Shown: positions 1 through 8,464 of the stretch, in pieces
Layout of the letters: each line of letters starts with the position of its first letter
How positions within the stretch are numbered: the stretch's first letter is position 1
Assembly: GCF_032484785.1 (NCBI RefSeq)
Contig: NZ_JAUETR010000001.1
Coordinates: 992,001-1,056,000, forward strand
DNA from: Bradyrhizobium sp. SZCCHNS1050
GTDB taxonomy: Bacteria; Pseudomonadota; Alphaproteobacteria; Rhizobiales; Xanthobacteraceae
DNA length: 64,000 bases
Reading direction: 5' to 3'
Notes under the pieces: generated by a model
The model's input: the letters and a program-made list of their open reading frames with translations, nothing else
Database searches by the model: none
What the model was told of the DNA's origin: nothing
Made by a program: the position numbers and the translations under genes

Positions 1-369
1 GCGGATCAGCTTCAGCGGATGGAAGTCGCTCTCCAGCGCCGCGACGCGCTTGCCGATGTTCTTGGCGAGATCGCCGATACGCTCCAGATCGGTCGCCACG
101 CGCATCGCGCCGACGATCTCACGCAGGTCGACCGCCATCGGCTGTCGCCGGGCGATGGTAAGAACGGCGCGCTCCTCGATGATGCGTTGCAGCTTGTCGA
201 CCTCGGCGTCGGTGGCGACCACCTTCTGGCCGAGCGCGATGTCGCGCCGCACCAGCGCATCGACGGAATCGACGATCAGCCGCTCCGCGAGGCCGCCCAT
301 CTCCGATACCAGACGGGTGAGGTCCTGCAGATCGCTGTCGAACGCCTTGGCGGTATGTTCACTGGCCAT
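1..369 (-). CDS. phoU: PhoU phosphate-signalling protein, N-terminal part (cut by window edge)
   Basis: Negative regulator of the phosphate regulon: it links the Pst transporter to the PhoR/PhoB two-component system. The reverse strand from 369 reads MASEHTAKAFDSDLQDL and continues for 123 residues to the window edge without a stop. It shows the PhoU three-helix pattern, including a DLREIVGAMRVATDLERIGD-type segment (about residues 80-100), where PhoU proteins carry metal-binding acidic residues. A GGAG-like site lies just upstream. It is the last visible gene of pstS-pstC-pstA-pstB-phoU, 30 bp after pstB, the usual order in Rhizobiales. About half of the expected roughly 235 residues is missing only because the window ends. 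Confidence 0.93.
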   Translation of the reverse strand, partial: MASEHTAKAFDSDLQDLTRLVSEMGGLAERLIVDSVDALVRRDIALGQKVVATDAEVDKLQRIIEERAVLTIARRQPMAVDLREIVGAMRVATDLERIGDLAKNIGKRVAALESDFHPLKLIR

Positions 370-399
370 GATGATCTCCTGAAGACAATGTCGTCGGCG

Positions 400-1221
400 T
401 CAGCCGAACCGGCCGGTGATATAATCCTGGGTCCGCCGATCGCTCGGCGAGGTGAAGATCTTGCTGGTGTCGTCGAACTCGATCAGCTCCCCGAGATACA
501 TGAAGGCGGTCTTGTCGGAGACGCGCGCCGCCTGCTGCATGTTATGCGTCACGATGGCGATCGTATAGTTTTCGGCGAGTTCCTGGATCAGCTCCTCGAC
601 CTTGGCGGTCGAGATCGGATCGAGCGCCGAGCACGGCTCGTCGAACAGGATCACCTCCGGCCGGACCGCCACGGTACGCGCGATGCACAGCCGCTGCTGC
701 TGGCCGCCGGACAGCGACAGGCCCGAGGCGTTGAGCTTGTCCTTGACCTCGTTCCACAGCGCGCCGCCGCGCAGCGCCTTCTCGACCCGGTCGTCCATCT
801 CCGACTTGGAGATCTTCTCATAGAGGCGGATGCCGAAGGCGATGTTCTCGTAGATCGTCATCGGGAACGGCGTCGGCTTCTGGAATACCATGCCGACCCG
901 GGCACGCAGCAGGTTCAGATCGAGCTTGGGATCGAGGATGTTGGTGTTGTCGAGCATCAGCTGCCCGGTCGCCCGCTGCCCCGGATAGAGATCGTACATC
1001 CGGTTGAAGATGCGCAGCAGCGTGGACTTGCCGCAGCCGGACGGGCCGATGAACGCGGTGACGCGGTTGGTGCCCAGCGACAGGTTGATGTTCTTCAGCG
1101 CGTGATGGTCGCCGTAGTAGAAGTTGAGGTTGCGCGCGGTCACCTTGGCCGGCGCATCCGGAAGCGCCTTGCCGTGAAGAGCGTGATTGGGCTGACTGAC
1201 GGAGACGGACAGTTCGGTCAT
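400..1221 (-). CDS. pstB: Phosphate ABC transporter ATP-binding protein PstB
   Basis: Cytoplasmic ATPase that powers high-affinity phosphate import through PstC/PstA. The 273 residues match the family length. Visible motifs are Walker [10 protein letters not shown] (about 59-67), the Q-loop in [18 protein letters not shown], the ABC signature LSGGQQQRL, Walker [13 protein letters not shown] and a switch histidine in VTHNMQQA. The FQKPTPFP segment is characteristic of PstB. The start overlaps the pstA stop by 4 bp, so translation is probably coupled. Expression should follow the Pho box upstream of pstS. Confidence 0.98.
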   Translation of the reverse strand: MTELSVSVSQPNHALHGKALPDAPAKVTARNLNFYYGDHHALKNINLSLGTNRVTAFIGPSGCGKSTLLRIFNRMYDLYPGQRATGQLMLDNTNILDPKLDLNLLRARVGMVFQKPTPFPMTIYENIAFGIRLYEKISKSEMDDRVEKALRGGALWNEVKDKLNASGLSLSGGQQQRLCIARTVAVRPEVILFDEPCSALDPISTAKVEELIQELAENYTIAIVTHNMQQAARVSDKTAFMYLGELIEFDDTSKIFTSPSDRRTQDYITGRFG

Positions 1222-2099
1222 TTGGTGTTCCTCTCGGCGCCGAGAATGCGTGCACCGATGTTCAGGGCGAGCACGGCCAGAGTGATGAGAAGGGCTCCGC
1301 TCCAGGCCAGTTGTTTCCAGTAGGCATAAGGGCTCTGGACGAAATTGTTGATGGTGACGGGCAGGTTCGCCATCGTCTTGGAAAGGTTGAGGCTCCAGAA
1401 CTGGTTCGACAGCGCGGTGAACAGCAGAGGCGCGGTCTCGCCGGCGACGCGGGCGGTCGCCAGCAGCACGCCGGTGATGAGGCCCGAGCGCGCCGCCCGA
1501 TAGGCGATGCGGCGGATCACCAGCGAGCGCGGCAGGCCGAGCGCAGACGCCGCCTCGCGCAGCGGGTTGGGCACGAGCAGCAGCATGTCCTCGGTGGTGC
1601 GCAGCACCACCGGGATCACGATGACCGCCAATGCAAGGGAACCCGCGAGTGCCGAGAAGCCGCCCATCGGCACCACGACCGCACCATAGATGAACAGGCC
1701 GATGATGATCGAGGGCGCCGACAGCAGGATGTCGTTGATGAAGCGGATCACCGAGGTCAGGCGGTCGTTGCGGCCGTATTCGGCGAGATAGGTGCCGGCA
1801 AACAGGCCGAGCGGCGCGCCGATGCCGACGCCGATGATCGTCATGATCAAGGAGCCGACGATGGCGTTGCGCAGGCCGCCTTCGCTGGAGCCGGGCGGTG
1901 GCGTGTCGGCGGCAAAAACCTGCAGGCTGAGGCCGGCGAGTCCGTTATAGAACAGCGTGAACAGGATCAGCGCCAGCCAGGTGACGCCGAACATCGCGGC
2001 GGCAACGCAGAGGCCGCGGATCACGATGTCTCTGCGGCGCCGGCGCGCATAGATCGGATTGACCGGCGCATCGAGTGTAAGCGTGTCAGCGCTGGACAT
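1218..2099 (-). CDS. pstA: Phosphate ABC transporter permease PstA
   Basis: Inner-membrane channel subunit of the Pst phosphate importer, partner of PstC. The 293-residue protein starts with a short cytoplasmic arm ([20 protein letters not shown]), followed by about six hydrophobic segments. The [11 protein letters not shown] loop near residue 190 is the EAA motif that docks on PstB. It starts 3 bp after the pstC stop and its 3' end overlaps pstB by 4 bp. Family and order leave little doubt. Confidence 0.97.
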   Translation of the reverse strand: MSSADTLTLDAPVNPIYARRRRRDIVIRGLCVAAAMFGVTWLALILFTLFYNGLAGLSLQVFAADTPPPGSSEGGLRNAIVGSLIMTIIGVGIGAPLGLFAGTYLAEYGRNDRLTSVIRFINDILLSAPSIIIGLFIYGAVVVPMGGFSALAGSLALAVIVIPVVLRTTEDMLLLVPNPLREAASALGLPRSLVIRRIAYRAARSGLITGVLLATARVAGETAPLLFTALSNQFWSLNLSKTMANLPVTINNFVQSPYAYWKQLAWSGALLITLAVLALNIGARILGAERNTK

Positions 2100-2102
2100 G
2101 GC

Positions 2103-3134
2103 TTATTTTCCCGCCTTGGCTTCGAGCCGCATGAGCATCAGCCGCGCGCTCGCCAGCACGAAGAAGGTGAGCACGAACAGCAGCAGGCCGAGCAGGATCA
2201 GGCTCGACTGGTGCAGCCCGTCGCTCTCCTGGAATTCGGAGGCGATGGCGGCCGAGATCGTGGTGCCCGGTGCGAAGATCGAGGATGAGATCCGGAACGA
2301 GTTGCCGATGATGAAGGTCACCGCCATCGTTTCGCCGAGCGCACGTCCCAGCGCCAGCATGACGCCGCCGATCACGCCGACACGGGTGTAGGGAATGACG
2401 ACGCTGCGCACGACCTCCCAGGTGGTGCAGCCGACCCCGTAGGCGGCTTCCTTCAGCACCGGCGGGACCGTCTTGAACACGTCGACCGAGATCGAGGTGA
2501 TGAACGGCAGCACCATGATCGCCAGGATCAGCGAGGCGTTGAACAGGCTGAGATAGGACGGCGGACCGGCGAAGATGTCCTGCAGCACGGGGATGCCGGC
2601 GCAGAGATTGATCATGAACGGCTGGAACGTATAGGCCAGGAACGGCCCCAGCACGAAGAAGCCCCACATGCCGTAGATGATCGAAGGAATGCCGGCGAGC
2701 AGCTCGATGGCAAGTCCGATCGGACGGCGCAGCCATTGCGGGCACAGCTCGGTGAGGAAGATCGCAATGCCCAGACCGACCGGAATGGCGATCAGCATCG
2801 CGATGAAGGACGTGACCAAGGTGCCGTAGATCGGGCCGAGCGCCCCGAGCACCGGCGGATCGGCCGACGGCGCCCAGCGCCGCGTCCACAGGAATTCGAA
2901 GCCATATTCTCTCATGGCCGGCCATGCGCCGACGATGAGCGACAGGATGATGCCGCCCAGGATCAACAGGACGGAGATCGCGGACAGCCGCGTGATCCAA
3001 TAGAAGGTCACGTCGCCGAGCTTGAAGGCGCTGAGCGCGCGTGCCCGGTCATAGGGGCCGGCAGCAGCCGCGATATCGCTGACTTCGGTCTGAACCGCCA
3101 TCTCTGCCAATTCTGCCCCCTGTTCCTTGGACAC
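2103..3134 (-). CDS. pstC: Phosphate ABC transporter permease PstC
   Basis: Second membrane subunit of the phosphate importer. It is 343 residues long with a roughly 45-residue N-terminal cytoplasmic extension, then about six transmembrane segments. The coupling loop LKEAAYGVGCTTWEVV (EAA motif) lies near residue 225, and the following ALGRALGETMAV stretch is typical of PstC. The gene is separated from pstS by a 64-bp gap containing a strong stem-loop, which may lower permease expression relative to the binding protein. Confidence 0.97.
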   Translation of the reverse strand: MSKEQGAELAEMAVQTEVSDIAAAAGPYDRARALSAFKLGDVTFYWITRLSAISVLLILGGIILSLIVGAWPAMREYGFEFLWTRRWAPSADPPVLGALGPIYGTLVTSFIAMLIAIPVGLGIAIFLTELCPQWLRRPIGLAIELLAGIPSIIYGMWGFFVLGPFLAYTFQPFMINLCAGIPVLQDIFAGPPSYLSLFNASLILAIMVLPFITSISVDVFKTVPPVLKEAAYGVGCTTWEVVRSVVIPYTRVGVIGGVMLALGRALGETMAVTFIIGNSFRISSSIFAPGTTISAAIASEFQESDGLHQSSLILLGLLLFVLTFFVLASARLMLMRLEAKAGK

Positions 3135-3152
3135 GCCTCAACCCCGGTAGCG

Positions 3153-3179
3153 CCCCTCCCCCGGAGGCCGGGAGAGGGG
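3153..3179. other. Stem-loop between pstS and pstC
   Basis: A 12-bp stem with one C-A mismatch and a 3-nt loop: CCCCTCCCCCGG at 3153-3164 pairs with CCGGGAGAGGGG at 3168-3179. It lies in the 64-bp gap after the pstS stop. No T-run follows in the direction of the pst operon, so I read it as an mRNA-stabilising or attenuating hairpin that keeps pstS transcript above pstCAB. It could equally be a genomic GC-rich repeat. Confidence 0.5.
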
Positions 3180-3198
3180 GATTTTCGATTCGTCCAGC

Positions 3199-4209
3199 TC
3201 AGCTCTTGATGTCGGCCGACCAGGTCTTCTCGATCAGCTTCACGACGCTGTCGGGCATCGGGATGTAGTCGAGCTCCTCAGCCATCTTGGCGCCCTTCTC
3301 GAACGACCACTTGAAGAACTTGATGGCTTCGCCGGACGCCGCCTTGTCGGCCGGCTCCTTGTGCATCAGGATGAAGGTCGCCGCCGTCATCGGCCAGGAC
3401 TTGTCGCCGGGCTGGTTGGCGAGGATCACGTAGTAGCCCGGGGCCTTGGCCCAGTCGGCATTCGCGGCCGCGGCCTGGAAGGCCTCGACGGTCGGCTGCA
3501 CGGTCTTGCCGGCCTTGTTGATCATGCCGGTGTAGGTGAGCTTGTTCTGCTTGGCATAGGCGTACTCGACATAGCCGATCGAGTTCTTGGTCTGGCCGAT
3601 GTTGCCGGACACACCCTCGTTGCCCTTGGCGCCGACACCGACCGGCCACTCGACGGCGGTGTTGAAGCCGATCTTGCTCTTCCAGTCGGCGCTCACCTCG
3701 GAGAGGTAGTAGGTGAAGTTGAAGGTCGTGCCCGAACCGTCGGAGCGGCGCACCACGGCAATCGCGTCGGACGGCAGCTTGACGTTGGGGTTCAGCTTCT
3801 TGATCGCGGCGTCATCCCACTTGGTGATCTTGCCAAGATAGATGTTGGCGAGCGTCTCGCCGTCCAGCACCATCTCGCCCGGCTTCACGCCCTCGAGGTT
3901 GACGACCGGCACGATGCCGCCCATCACCATCGGCCACTGCACCAGGCCGTCCTTCTCGAGCTGCTCGGCCTTGAGCGGCGCATCGGTGGCGCCGAAGGTG
4001 ACGGTCTTGGCCTGGATCTGCTTGATGCCGCCGCCGGAGCCGATCGACTGATAGTTCAGACCGTTGCCGGTCTCCTTCTTGTAGGCGTCGGCCCACTTGG
4101 AATAGATCGGGAACGGGAACGTCGCGCCCGCACCGGTGATGTCGGCAGCGAACGCCGACGTCGATGCGGCGACCAAGCCGGCAGCGACGATAGCTTTGAT
4201 GAAATTCAT
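3199..4209 (-). CDS. pstS: Phosphate-binding periplasmic protein PstS
   Basis: Periplasmic receptor that delivers inorganic phosphate to PstCA. The 336 residues begin with a clear signal peptide ([21 protein letters not shown], cleavage after AFA about residue 21). The mature part opens with [17 protein letters not shown], the standard PstS phosphate-binding loop, and has the second binding segment [18 protein letters not shown] near residue 150 (the serines, arginine and aspartate that hold phosphate). It is first in the operon, directly behind the tandem Pho box at about 4304-4325. Confidence 0.98.
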   Translation of the reverse strand: MNFIKAIVAAGLVAASTSAFAADITGAGATFPFPIYSKWADAYKKETGNGLNYQSIGSGGGIKQIQAKTVTFGATDAPLKAEQLEKDGLVQWPMVMGGIVPVVNLEGVKPGEMVLDGETLANIYLGKITKWDDAAIKKLNPNVKLPSDAIAVVRRSDGSGTTFNFTYYLSEVSADWKSKIGFNTAVEWPVGVGAKGNEGVSGNIGQTKNSIGYVEYAYAKQNKLTYTGMINKAGKTVQPTVEAFQAAAANADWAKAPGYYVILANQPGDKSWPMTAATFILMHKEPADKAASGEAIKFFKWSFEKGAKMAEELDYIPMPDSVVKLIEKTWSADIKS

Positions 4210-4293
4210 AGCTGGTCTCCATGCTTGGGAAGCGAAGCGCCATCTGCGCCCGATTGCGCTTCCCCGGCCGCTTTACGGGGCCTCAGTGTGGCT

Positions 4294-4325
4294 TTTATAA
4301 AGGTTCGATGACAGTCGGATGACAG
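4294..4325 (-). promoter_or_regulatory. PhoB-dependent promoter (tandem Pho box plus -10) of the pst operon
   Basis: On the minus strand two perfect CTGTCAT heptamers (plus-strand ATGACAG at 4308-4314 and 4319-4325) are separated by CCGA. This gives the 11-bp period of direct PhoB binding repeats. A -10-like TATAAA (plus 4294-4299) follows 8 bp downstream, where a Pho box replaces the -35 element. The pstS start codon is at 4209. The match to the known Pho-box consensus is near ideal, so phosphate starvation should induce this operon. Confidence 0.93.
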
Positions 4326-4329
4326 TCAC

Positions 4330-5158
4330 AAGTCATTGATAATTCTAGGTATTTAGATTTTTATCCGAGTTTTTACGGATCGAGGGCGGTCGTTCGGGGA
4401 GGCATCGCCCCTGGCCTTTCGCAAGCATCGCTCAATCAAGATGGGCCTCCTTTGCCCGTGTCGCCCGCCGCACCTTTCGGTGTCGTCCCGGCCTTGCGCA
4501 GGGACCCATAGCCACCGGCGGATGTGGCCGGGCGGGATCGGTCGACCATCGTGCCTCGCACGCCTCCCTGGAGTTTTCGGTCCCGGATCGGCGCACGCGG
4601 TGCGCGCTTGTCCGGGACGACGCCATGAGGATTGGGTTGGCGCCGTTGGCCAACGAGACACGATCTCGCCGTCTCGCGGCTGGTGAGACCCGAGTGATGC
4701 ATTCGTCGTGTCCCTCTGAACAACGAGAGGGCGCGAGGAAGGCCGGACCTCGGCTGAGGCCCGTGGCCCGCCTGCTCAAAAGAATGCAGGCGGCAGGTAC
4801 CACAGGTACAGCCGGACAGACCCGGCCTTCCCCGCGCGACGGTGTTAACGGTGTCCTTCGTGCTCTCCCTGGGGATCGGCTTTCTTGCCCCCATCGCCCG
4901 CGCGTGCCGTCAAGCAACGACCACGGACTTGACCTCAGCATCGAGAGGCCAGGACCACACGACTTCGCCGTCCGTGCCGCCTGCGCTCGTCTGGCACAGC
5001 CGTCACGTCCATCGCAGCCCGCCTCCACGTTCGTGACGACGCGTACGTCCCTCTGCTCGAGGCGGGTTGCATGCAAGAGACCACGATTTCCGAAAAATAG
5101 CAAGATAATTATTTTTCTCAGAACATGATCCGCCCTCCCCCCGCACGCGGGCATCGGC
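4330..5158. repeat. Gene-free stretch with repeat-like sequence
   Basis: About 830 bp without a gene I can support. The open frames here (up to 240 codons on the minus strand) are low-complexity, Arg/Ala/Pro-rich, overlap each other on both strands and have no domain. Segments such as GTCGTCCCGGCCTTGCGCAG (from about 4483) and CCTCTGAACAACGAGAGGGC (from about 4713, an inverted repeat around GAACAA) resemble, from memory, dispersed intergenic sequence often mis-annotated as hypothetical proteins in Bradyrhizobium genomes. No second copy was noticed in this window, so repeat status rests on recollection. Confidence 0.45.
5092..5117. terminator. AT-rich inverted repeat downstream of the LysR gene
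   Basis: GAAAAATA (5092-5099) and TATTTTTC (5110-5117) form an 8-bp perfect stem with a 10-nt loop, 42 bp beyond the stop of the minus-strand LysR gene. It is strikingly AT-rich for this genome, and an 8-nt GC-rich inverted repeat (CCGCACGCGG, near 5141) lies between it and the gene. Together they could terminate LysR transcription. Position and composition are the only evidence. Confidence 0.4.
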
Positions 5159-6088
5159 TCAATCCGGCTTGGGCGGCTCGATCCAGATCCCCGGGTCGGA
5201 ATGGGCGCGGATGTGGTCGACGAGGAAATCGGCGAACACCCTGATCTTGGCCGGAAGCCTGACGCGGTTCTGGTAGGCGATGTTCATCGTCAAGAGCGGC
5301 AGCTCCCAGTCGAGCAGGACCGGCACCAGCCTGCCGGCCAGAATGTCGCTCTGCACGATGTAGAGCGGCTGGATCAGGATGCCGAGCCCGGCAAGCGCCG
5401 CCCCCTTGATCACCTGGCCGTCATTGCTGTCGAGCGTCGGCGCGATCCGAATGCTCTGGGCTGTCGCGCCGTTGCGCAGGGACAGGGAATACGGATCATT
5501 GGCAAGATTGTAGATCAGCATGTCGTGGCGCACGAGATCACCGGGAACGACGGGACAGCCACGGCTCGCGAGATAGGACGGCGCCGCCGCCAGCACGCGC
5601 CGCATCTGCCCGATGCGACGGACGACGATGCCCGAGTCCGGCTCATGCTCGCGGGTGCGGATCGCCACGTCGATGCCCGCCTCAATGAAATCCGGATAGC
5701 GGTTGGCGGCGATGATCTGCAGGTTCAGCTTCGGATACATCGCGCGGAACGCCGGCAGCATCGGCGCGAGATAGATCGTCGCGAACGACAGCGAGCTGGT
5801 GACGCGCAGCATGCCCTGCGGCGACAGCGCGCGATCGCTGACGGCATCCTCGGCCTCGGCCAGCTCGTTGAGCAGCGGGCCGCAGCGCTGCAGCAGCTCC
5901 TGCCCGGCTTCGGTCAGCCAGAGACGGCGCGTGTTGCGCTCGATCAGGCGCACCGCGAGCCGTTCCTCCAGCGCGCTGAGATGCCGGCTCGCCGCGGCGT
6001 TGGACATCCGTAAGGACTCGGCGGCCTTGGACAGGCTGCCCAGCTCGGCCGTCCGGGAAAACACCTCGAGCTGGAGCAGACGGTCCAT
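5159..6088 (-). CDS. LysR-family transcriptional regulator
   Basis: Probable activator or repressor of the divergent catabolic operon that begins at 6206. The 309-residue protein has the LysR layout: winged helix-turn-helix at about 1-60 (LEVFSRTAELGSLSKAAESL, then SNAAASRHLSALEERL), a linker helix, and a periplasmic-binding-like effector domain from about 90. It belongs to the large group with short DNA-binding heads whose effector cannot be read from sequence. The start codon at 6088 leaves a 117-bp shared promoter region with the Dabb gene, typical for a LysR regulator and its target. Confidence 0.93.
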   Translation of the reverse strand: MDRLLQLEVFSRTAELGSLSKAAESLRMSNAAASRHLSALEERLAVRLIERNTRRLWLTEAGQELLQRCGPLLNELAEAEDAVSDRALSPQGMLRVTSSLSFATIYLAPMLPAFRAMYPKLNLQIIAANRYPDFIEAGIDVAIRTREHEPDSGIVVRRIGQMRRVLAAAPSYLASRGCPVVPGDLVRHDMLIYNLANDPYSLSLRNGATAQSIRIAPTLDSNDGQVIKGAALAGLGILIQPLYIVQSDILAGRLVPVLLDWELPLLTMNIAYQNRVRLPAKIRVFADFLVDHIRAHSDPGIWIEPPKPD

Positions 6089-6118
6089 TGTTACGCTGAG
6101 CGGAAAACAGAGTTACAA
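6088..6118. promoter_or_regulatory. Imperfect dyad in the LysR/Dabb divergent promoter region
   Basis: TTGTTAC (6088-6094) and GTTACAA (6112-6118) form an imperfect inverted repeat (six of seven positions) in the 117-bp gap between the LysR gene and the catabolic operon. Such a dyad next to the regulator start would suit autoregulation, but the arms are farther apart than the usual T-N11-A box. It is only a candidate. Confidence 0.3.
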
Positions 6119-6205
6119 TTTTTGGCCTTTATTTCCATTTCCTGCAAGGCAAAATCGTCCGACAAGAACAAAGCCCAAGAACAAAGCTCAGGTGAGGACG
6201 CTGGA

Positions 6206-6532
6206 ATGACGGGGCCGATCAGGCACATCGTGATGTGGCGGCTGCGCGCCGAGACGGCCGCCGAGCGCGCGGCGGCCCGGCTCAAGGTCAAAACCCTGTT
6301 CGAGGGCCTCAAGGGCCGCATCGACGGCCTGACCCACATCGAGGTCGGTCTCGATGTCAGCGACGTCGACTATGCCTGCGACGTCGTCCTGTTCTCCGAA
6401 TTTGCCAGCAGCGCCGCGCTGCGGGCCTATGCCTCGCATCCCGAGCACCTGCGCGTGCGCGAGGAGCTCGGCGACCTCAGGATCGGCCGCTTCCAGGTCG
6501 ATTATCCCATCGCTGCAGCGCCCCGCGCGTGA
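6206..6532 (+). CDS. Dabb-domain (stress-responsive A/B barrel) protein
   Basis: Small 108-residue ferredoxin-like dimeric A/B-barrel protein. The N-terminus MTGPIRHIVMWRL and the following EGLKGRIDGLTHIEVGLDVS and SHPEHLRVREEL segments are the signature pattern of the Dabb family (a conserved His in the first strand and a YxxHPxH-like stretch near residue 80). I chose the ATG at 6206, preceded by GGTGAGGACG, over an in-frame start 28 codons upstream that would overlap the shared promoter. Dabb proteins in catabolic operons are often small lyases, cyclases or accessory proteins; no specific reaction can be assigned. First gene of the plus-strand operon. Confidence 0.85.
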   Translation: MTGPIRHIVMWRLRAETAAERAAARLKVKTLFEGLKGRIDGLTHIEVGLDVSDVDYACDVVLFSEFASSAALRAYASHPEHLRVREELGDLRIGRFQVDYPIAAAPRA

Positions 6533-6603
6533 CGGAGGCGTTCACCTTCGACGGCCTGCCCGGCCGCGGGCCCGGCACGTGAAGCAAGCAACGGACGGCA
6601 TCG

Positions 6604-7503
6604 ATGTCATTTCCTGATAAGCGCCTCGCCTTCATCGGCATCGGCAAGATCGGCCTGCCGATCGCGGCGCGGCTTGCCAAGGCCGGCTATGACGTCACCG
6701 CGTTCGATCCCAACGCCGCCCGGCTCGATGAGGCACGTGCGCTCGGCATGGCCGCCGCGTCGTCCGCGACGGAGGCGGTGCGCGACCATGCCGTGGTCAT
6801 CTCGTCGCTGCCCGACGACGCCGCACTGCGCGCGGCGATGCTCGGCAGCAACGGACTGATCGCAGCCATGGCGACCGGCGCGATCCTGATCGAGACCAGC
6901 ACCGTGGGCGTCGATGCGTCGAGCGAGGTCGATGCCGCCACGGCCGCCCGCGACGTCGCTTATCTGCGCACGCCGATCTCCGGCAATGCCAGCATCGCCC
7001 ACACCGGCGAGCTGACCTGCTTCGTATCCGGACCGAAAGCGGCCTTCGCGCGGATCACGCCGCTGCTGGCAAGCTTCACACGCGCGCAGACCTATCTGGG
7101 TGCGGCGGAAGAGGCACGCTACGCCAAGCTCGCCGTCAACCTGATGATCGCGACGACCGCGGCGATGATGGCCGAGAGCCTCGCATTGGCACGCAAGGGC
7201 GGCATCGCCTGGCCGGACATCTTGCAGGTGCTGCACGACAGCGCGGTCGCCTCGCCGATGGTGAAGTACAAGACCGCGCCGCTGCTGGCACGCGACTTTG
7301 CCGCCACGTTCTCCTGCGCGCAGATGGCCAAGGATCTCGATCTCATTCTCGGCGCCGGCCACGCCGTCGGCGTGCCGCTGCAGCTCGCGGCGCAGGTGCG
7401 CGAGACCTATGCCGCGCTGATCGCACAGGGCGATGCCGCAACCGACTTCCTCGCCACCGTCCGGCATGTCGAACGGCTGTCCGGGCTCGGCGAGCCCCTC
7501 TGA
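6604..7503 (+). CDS. NAD(P)-dependent beta-hydroxyacid dehydrogenase (3-hydroxyisobutyrate dehydrogenase family)
   Basis: Predicted cytoplasmic dehydrogenase oxidising a beta-hydroxyacid, or reducing the corresponding semialdehyde. The 299 residues carry an N-terminal Rossmann fold with GIGKIGLPIAARLAKAGYDV (about 10-30). The substrate loop is TPISGNASIAHTGELTC (about 122-138), corresponding to the family D-A-P-V-S-G-G loop, and the catalytic-lysine helix is YAKLAVNLM (about 178-186). The loop TPISGNAS departs from the classical DAPVSGG of 3-hydroxyisobutyrate dehydrogenase, so the substrate may differ. It lies between the Dabb gene and the ring-cleavage dioxygenase. A second paralogue is at 14821-15714. 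Confidence 0.88.
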   Translation: MSFPDKRLAFIGIGKIGLPIAARLAKAGYDVTAFDPNAARLDEARALGMAAASSATEAVRDHAVVISSLPDDAALRAAMLGSNGLIAAMATGAILIETSTVGVDASSEVDAATAARDVAYLRTPISGNASIAHTGELTCFVSGPKAAFARITPLLASFTRAQTYLGAAEEARYAKLAVNLMIATTAAMMAESLALARKGGIAWPDILQVLHDSAVASPMVKYKTAPLLARDFAATFSCAQMAKDLDLILGAGHAVGVPLQLAAQVRETYAALIAQGDAATDFLATVRHVERLSGLGEPL

Positions 7504-7516
7504 AAGGAGCCGCCTC

Positions 7517-8401
7517 TTGCGCAACTTCAACGAGACCACGATCACAGATGCCGTGCTCGAACGCCTGGCGGGCGCGCGTGATGCGCGGATCAAACAGGTC
7601 AGCGCGGCGCTGGTGCGCCATCTCCATGCCTTCGTGCGCGAGGTCCGTCCGACCCAGCAGGAATGGGAATACGGGATCGACTTCCTGACCCGCACCGGCC
7701 GGATGTGCGACGACAAGCGCCAGGAGTTCATCCTGTTGTCGGACACGCTCGGCGTTTCGATGCTGGTCGACGCCATCAATCATCCGGTGCCGGAAGGCGC
7801 CACCGAGACCACGGTGCTCGGCCCCTTCTTCGTCCAGGCGGCGCCGGAACGCGCCAACGGCGACGACATCTCGGGCCCGATGAAGGGCGATCCGCTGCTG
7901 GTGACCGGCTCGGTGTCGAGCGCGGACGGCGCGCCGCTCGCAGGCGCCGTGGTCGACGTCTGGCACTCCGACGACGACGGCTATTACGACGTGCAACGGC
8001 TCGAGCAGATCGGCGATCTCGCCATGCGCGCGCGCTTCCACACCGACGGCGACGGCCGCTTCCATTTCTGGTCGATCAAGCCCGCCGCCTATCCGATCCC
8101 CAATGACGGGCCGGTCGGCGACATGCTGGCAGCGCAGGGACGGCATCCGTGGCGGCCGGCACATGTGCATTTCATGATCTCGGCGCCGGGCTTCGAACGG
8201 CTGGTGACGCATGTGTTCGTCGCCGGTGATCAGTATCTCGATTCCGACGTCGTGTTCGGCGTCAAGGACAGCCTGATCCGCGACTTCGCGCGCTGCCCGC
8301 CGGGTCGTGCGCCAGATGGCCGCATGGTGGCGCAGGGATATTTCCATCTCAACTATGATTTCGGCCTGAAACGGCTTGCGGCGCGCGCCAATCAGGTTTG
8401 A
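7517..8401 (+). CDS. Intradiol ring-cleavage dioxygenase (hydroxyquinol/catechol 1,2-dioxygenase type)
   Basis: Non-haem Fe(III) dioxygenase opening a catechol or hydroxyquinol ring between the hydroxyls. The 294-residue protein has the N-terminal dimerisation helices (about 1-95) and the GPFFVQAAP segment. The catalytic barrel shows the four iron ligands Tyr156 or 157 (DDDGYYDVQ), Tyr192 (PAAYPIPNDG), His216 and His218 (RPAHVHF). Length and the N-terminal domain favour the hydroxyquinol 1,2-dioxygenase branch. I chose the TTG start at 7517 because AAAGGAG precedes it by 7 bp and earlier starts would overlap the preceding gene. Product would be maleylacetate (from hydroxyquinol) or a muconate. 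Confidence 0.9.
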   Translation: MRNFNETTITDAVLERLAGARDARIKQVSAALVRHLHAFVREVRPTQQEWEYGIDFLTRTGRMCDDKRQEFILLSDTLGVSMLVDAINHPVPEGATETTVLGPFFVQAAPERANGDDISGPMKGDPLLVTGSVSSADGAPLAGAVVDVWHSDDDGYYDVQRLEQIGDLAMRARFHTDGDGRFHFWSIKPAAYPIPNDGPVGDMLAAQGRHPWRPAHVHFMISAPGFERLVTHVFVAGDQYLDSDVVFGVKDSLIRDFARCPPGRAPDGRMVAQGYFHLNYDFGLKRLAARANQV

Positions 8402-8464
8402 GCTGAGCGGACGACAAGGACCGTCAAGAGTCCGGTATCGTCGAGGAAGCGGACGGGAGGAACG

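Noticed and set aside
4432..5154. 240-codon minus-strand frame in the gap after the phosphate operon
   Set aside because: Low-complexity, no ribosome site that stands out, overlapped on both strands by other frames, and lies in repeat-like sequence.
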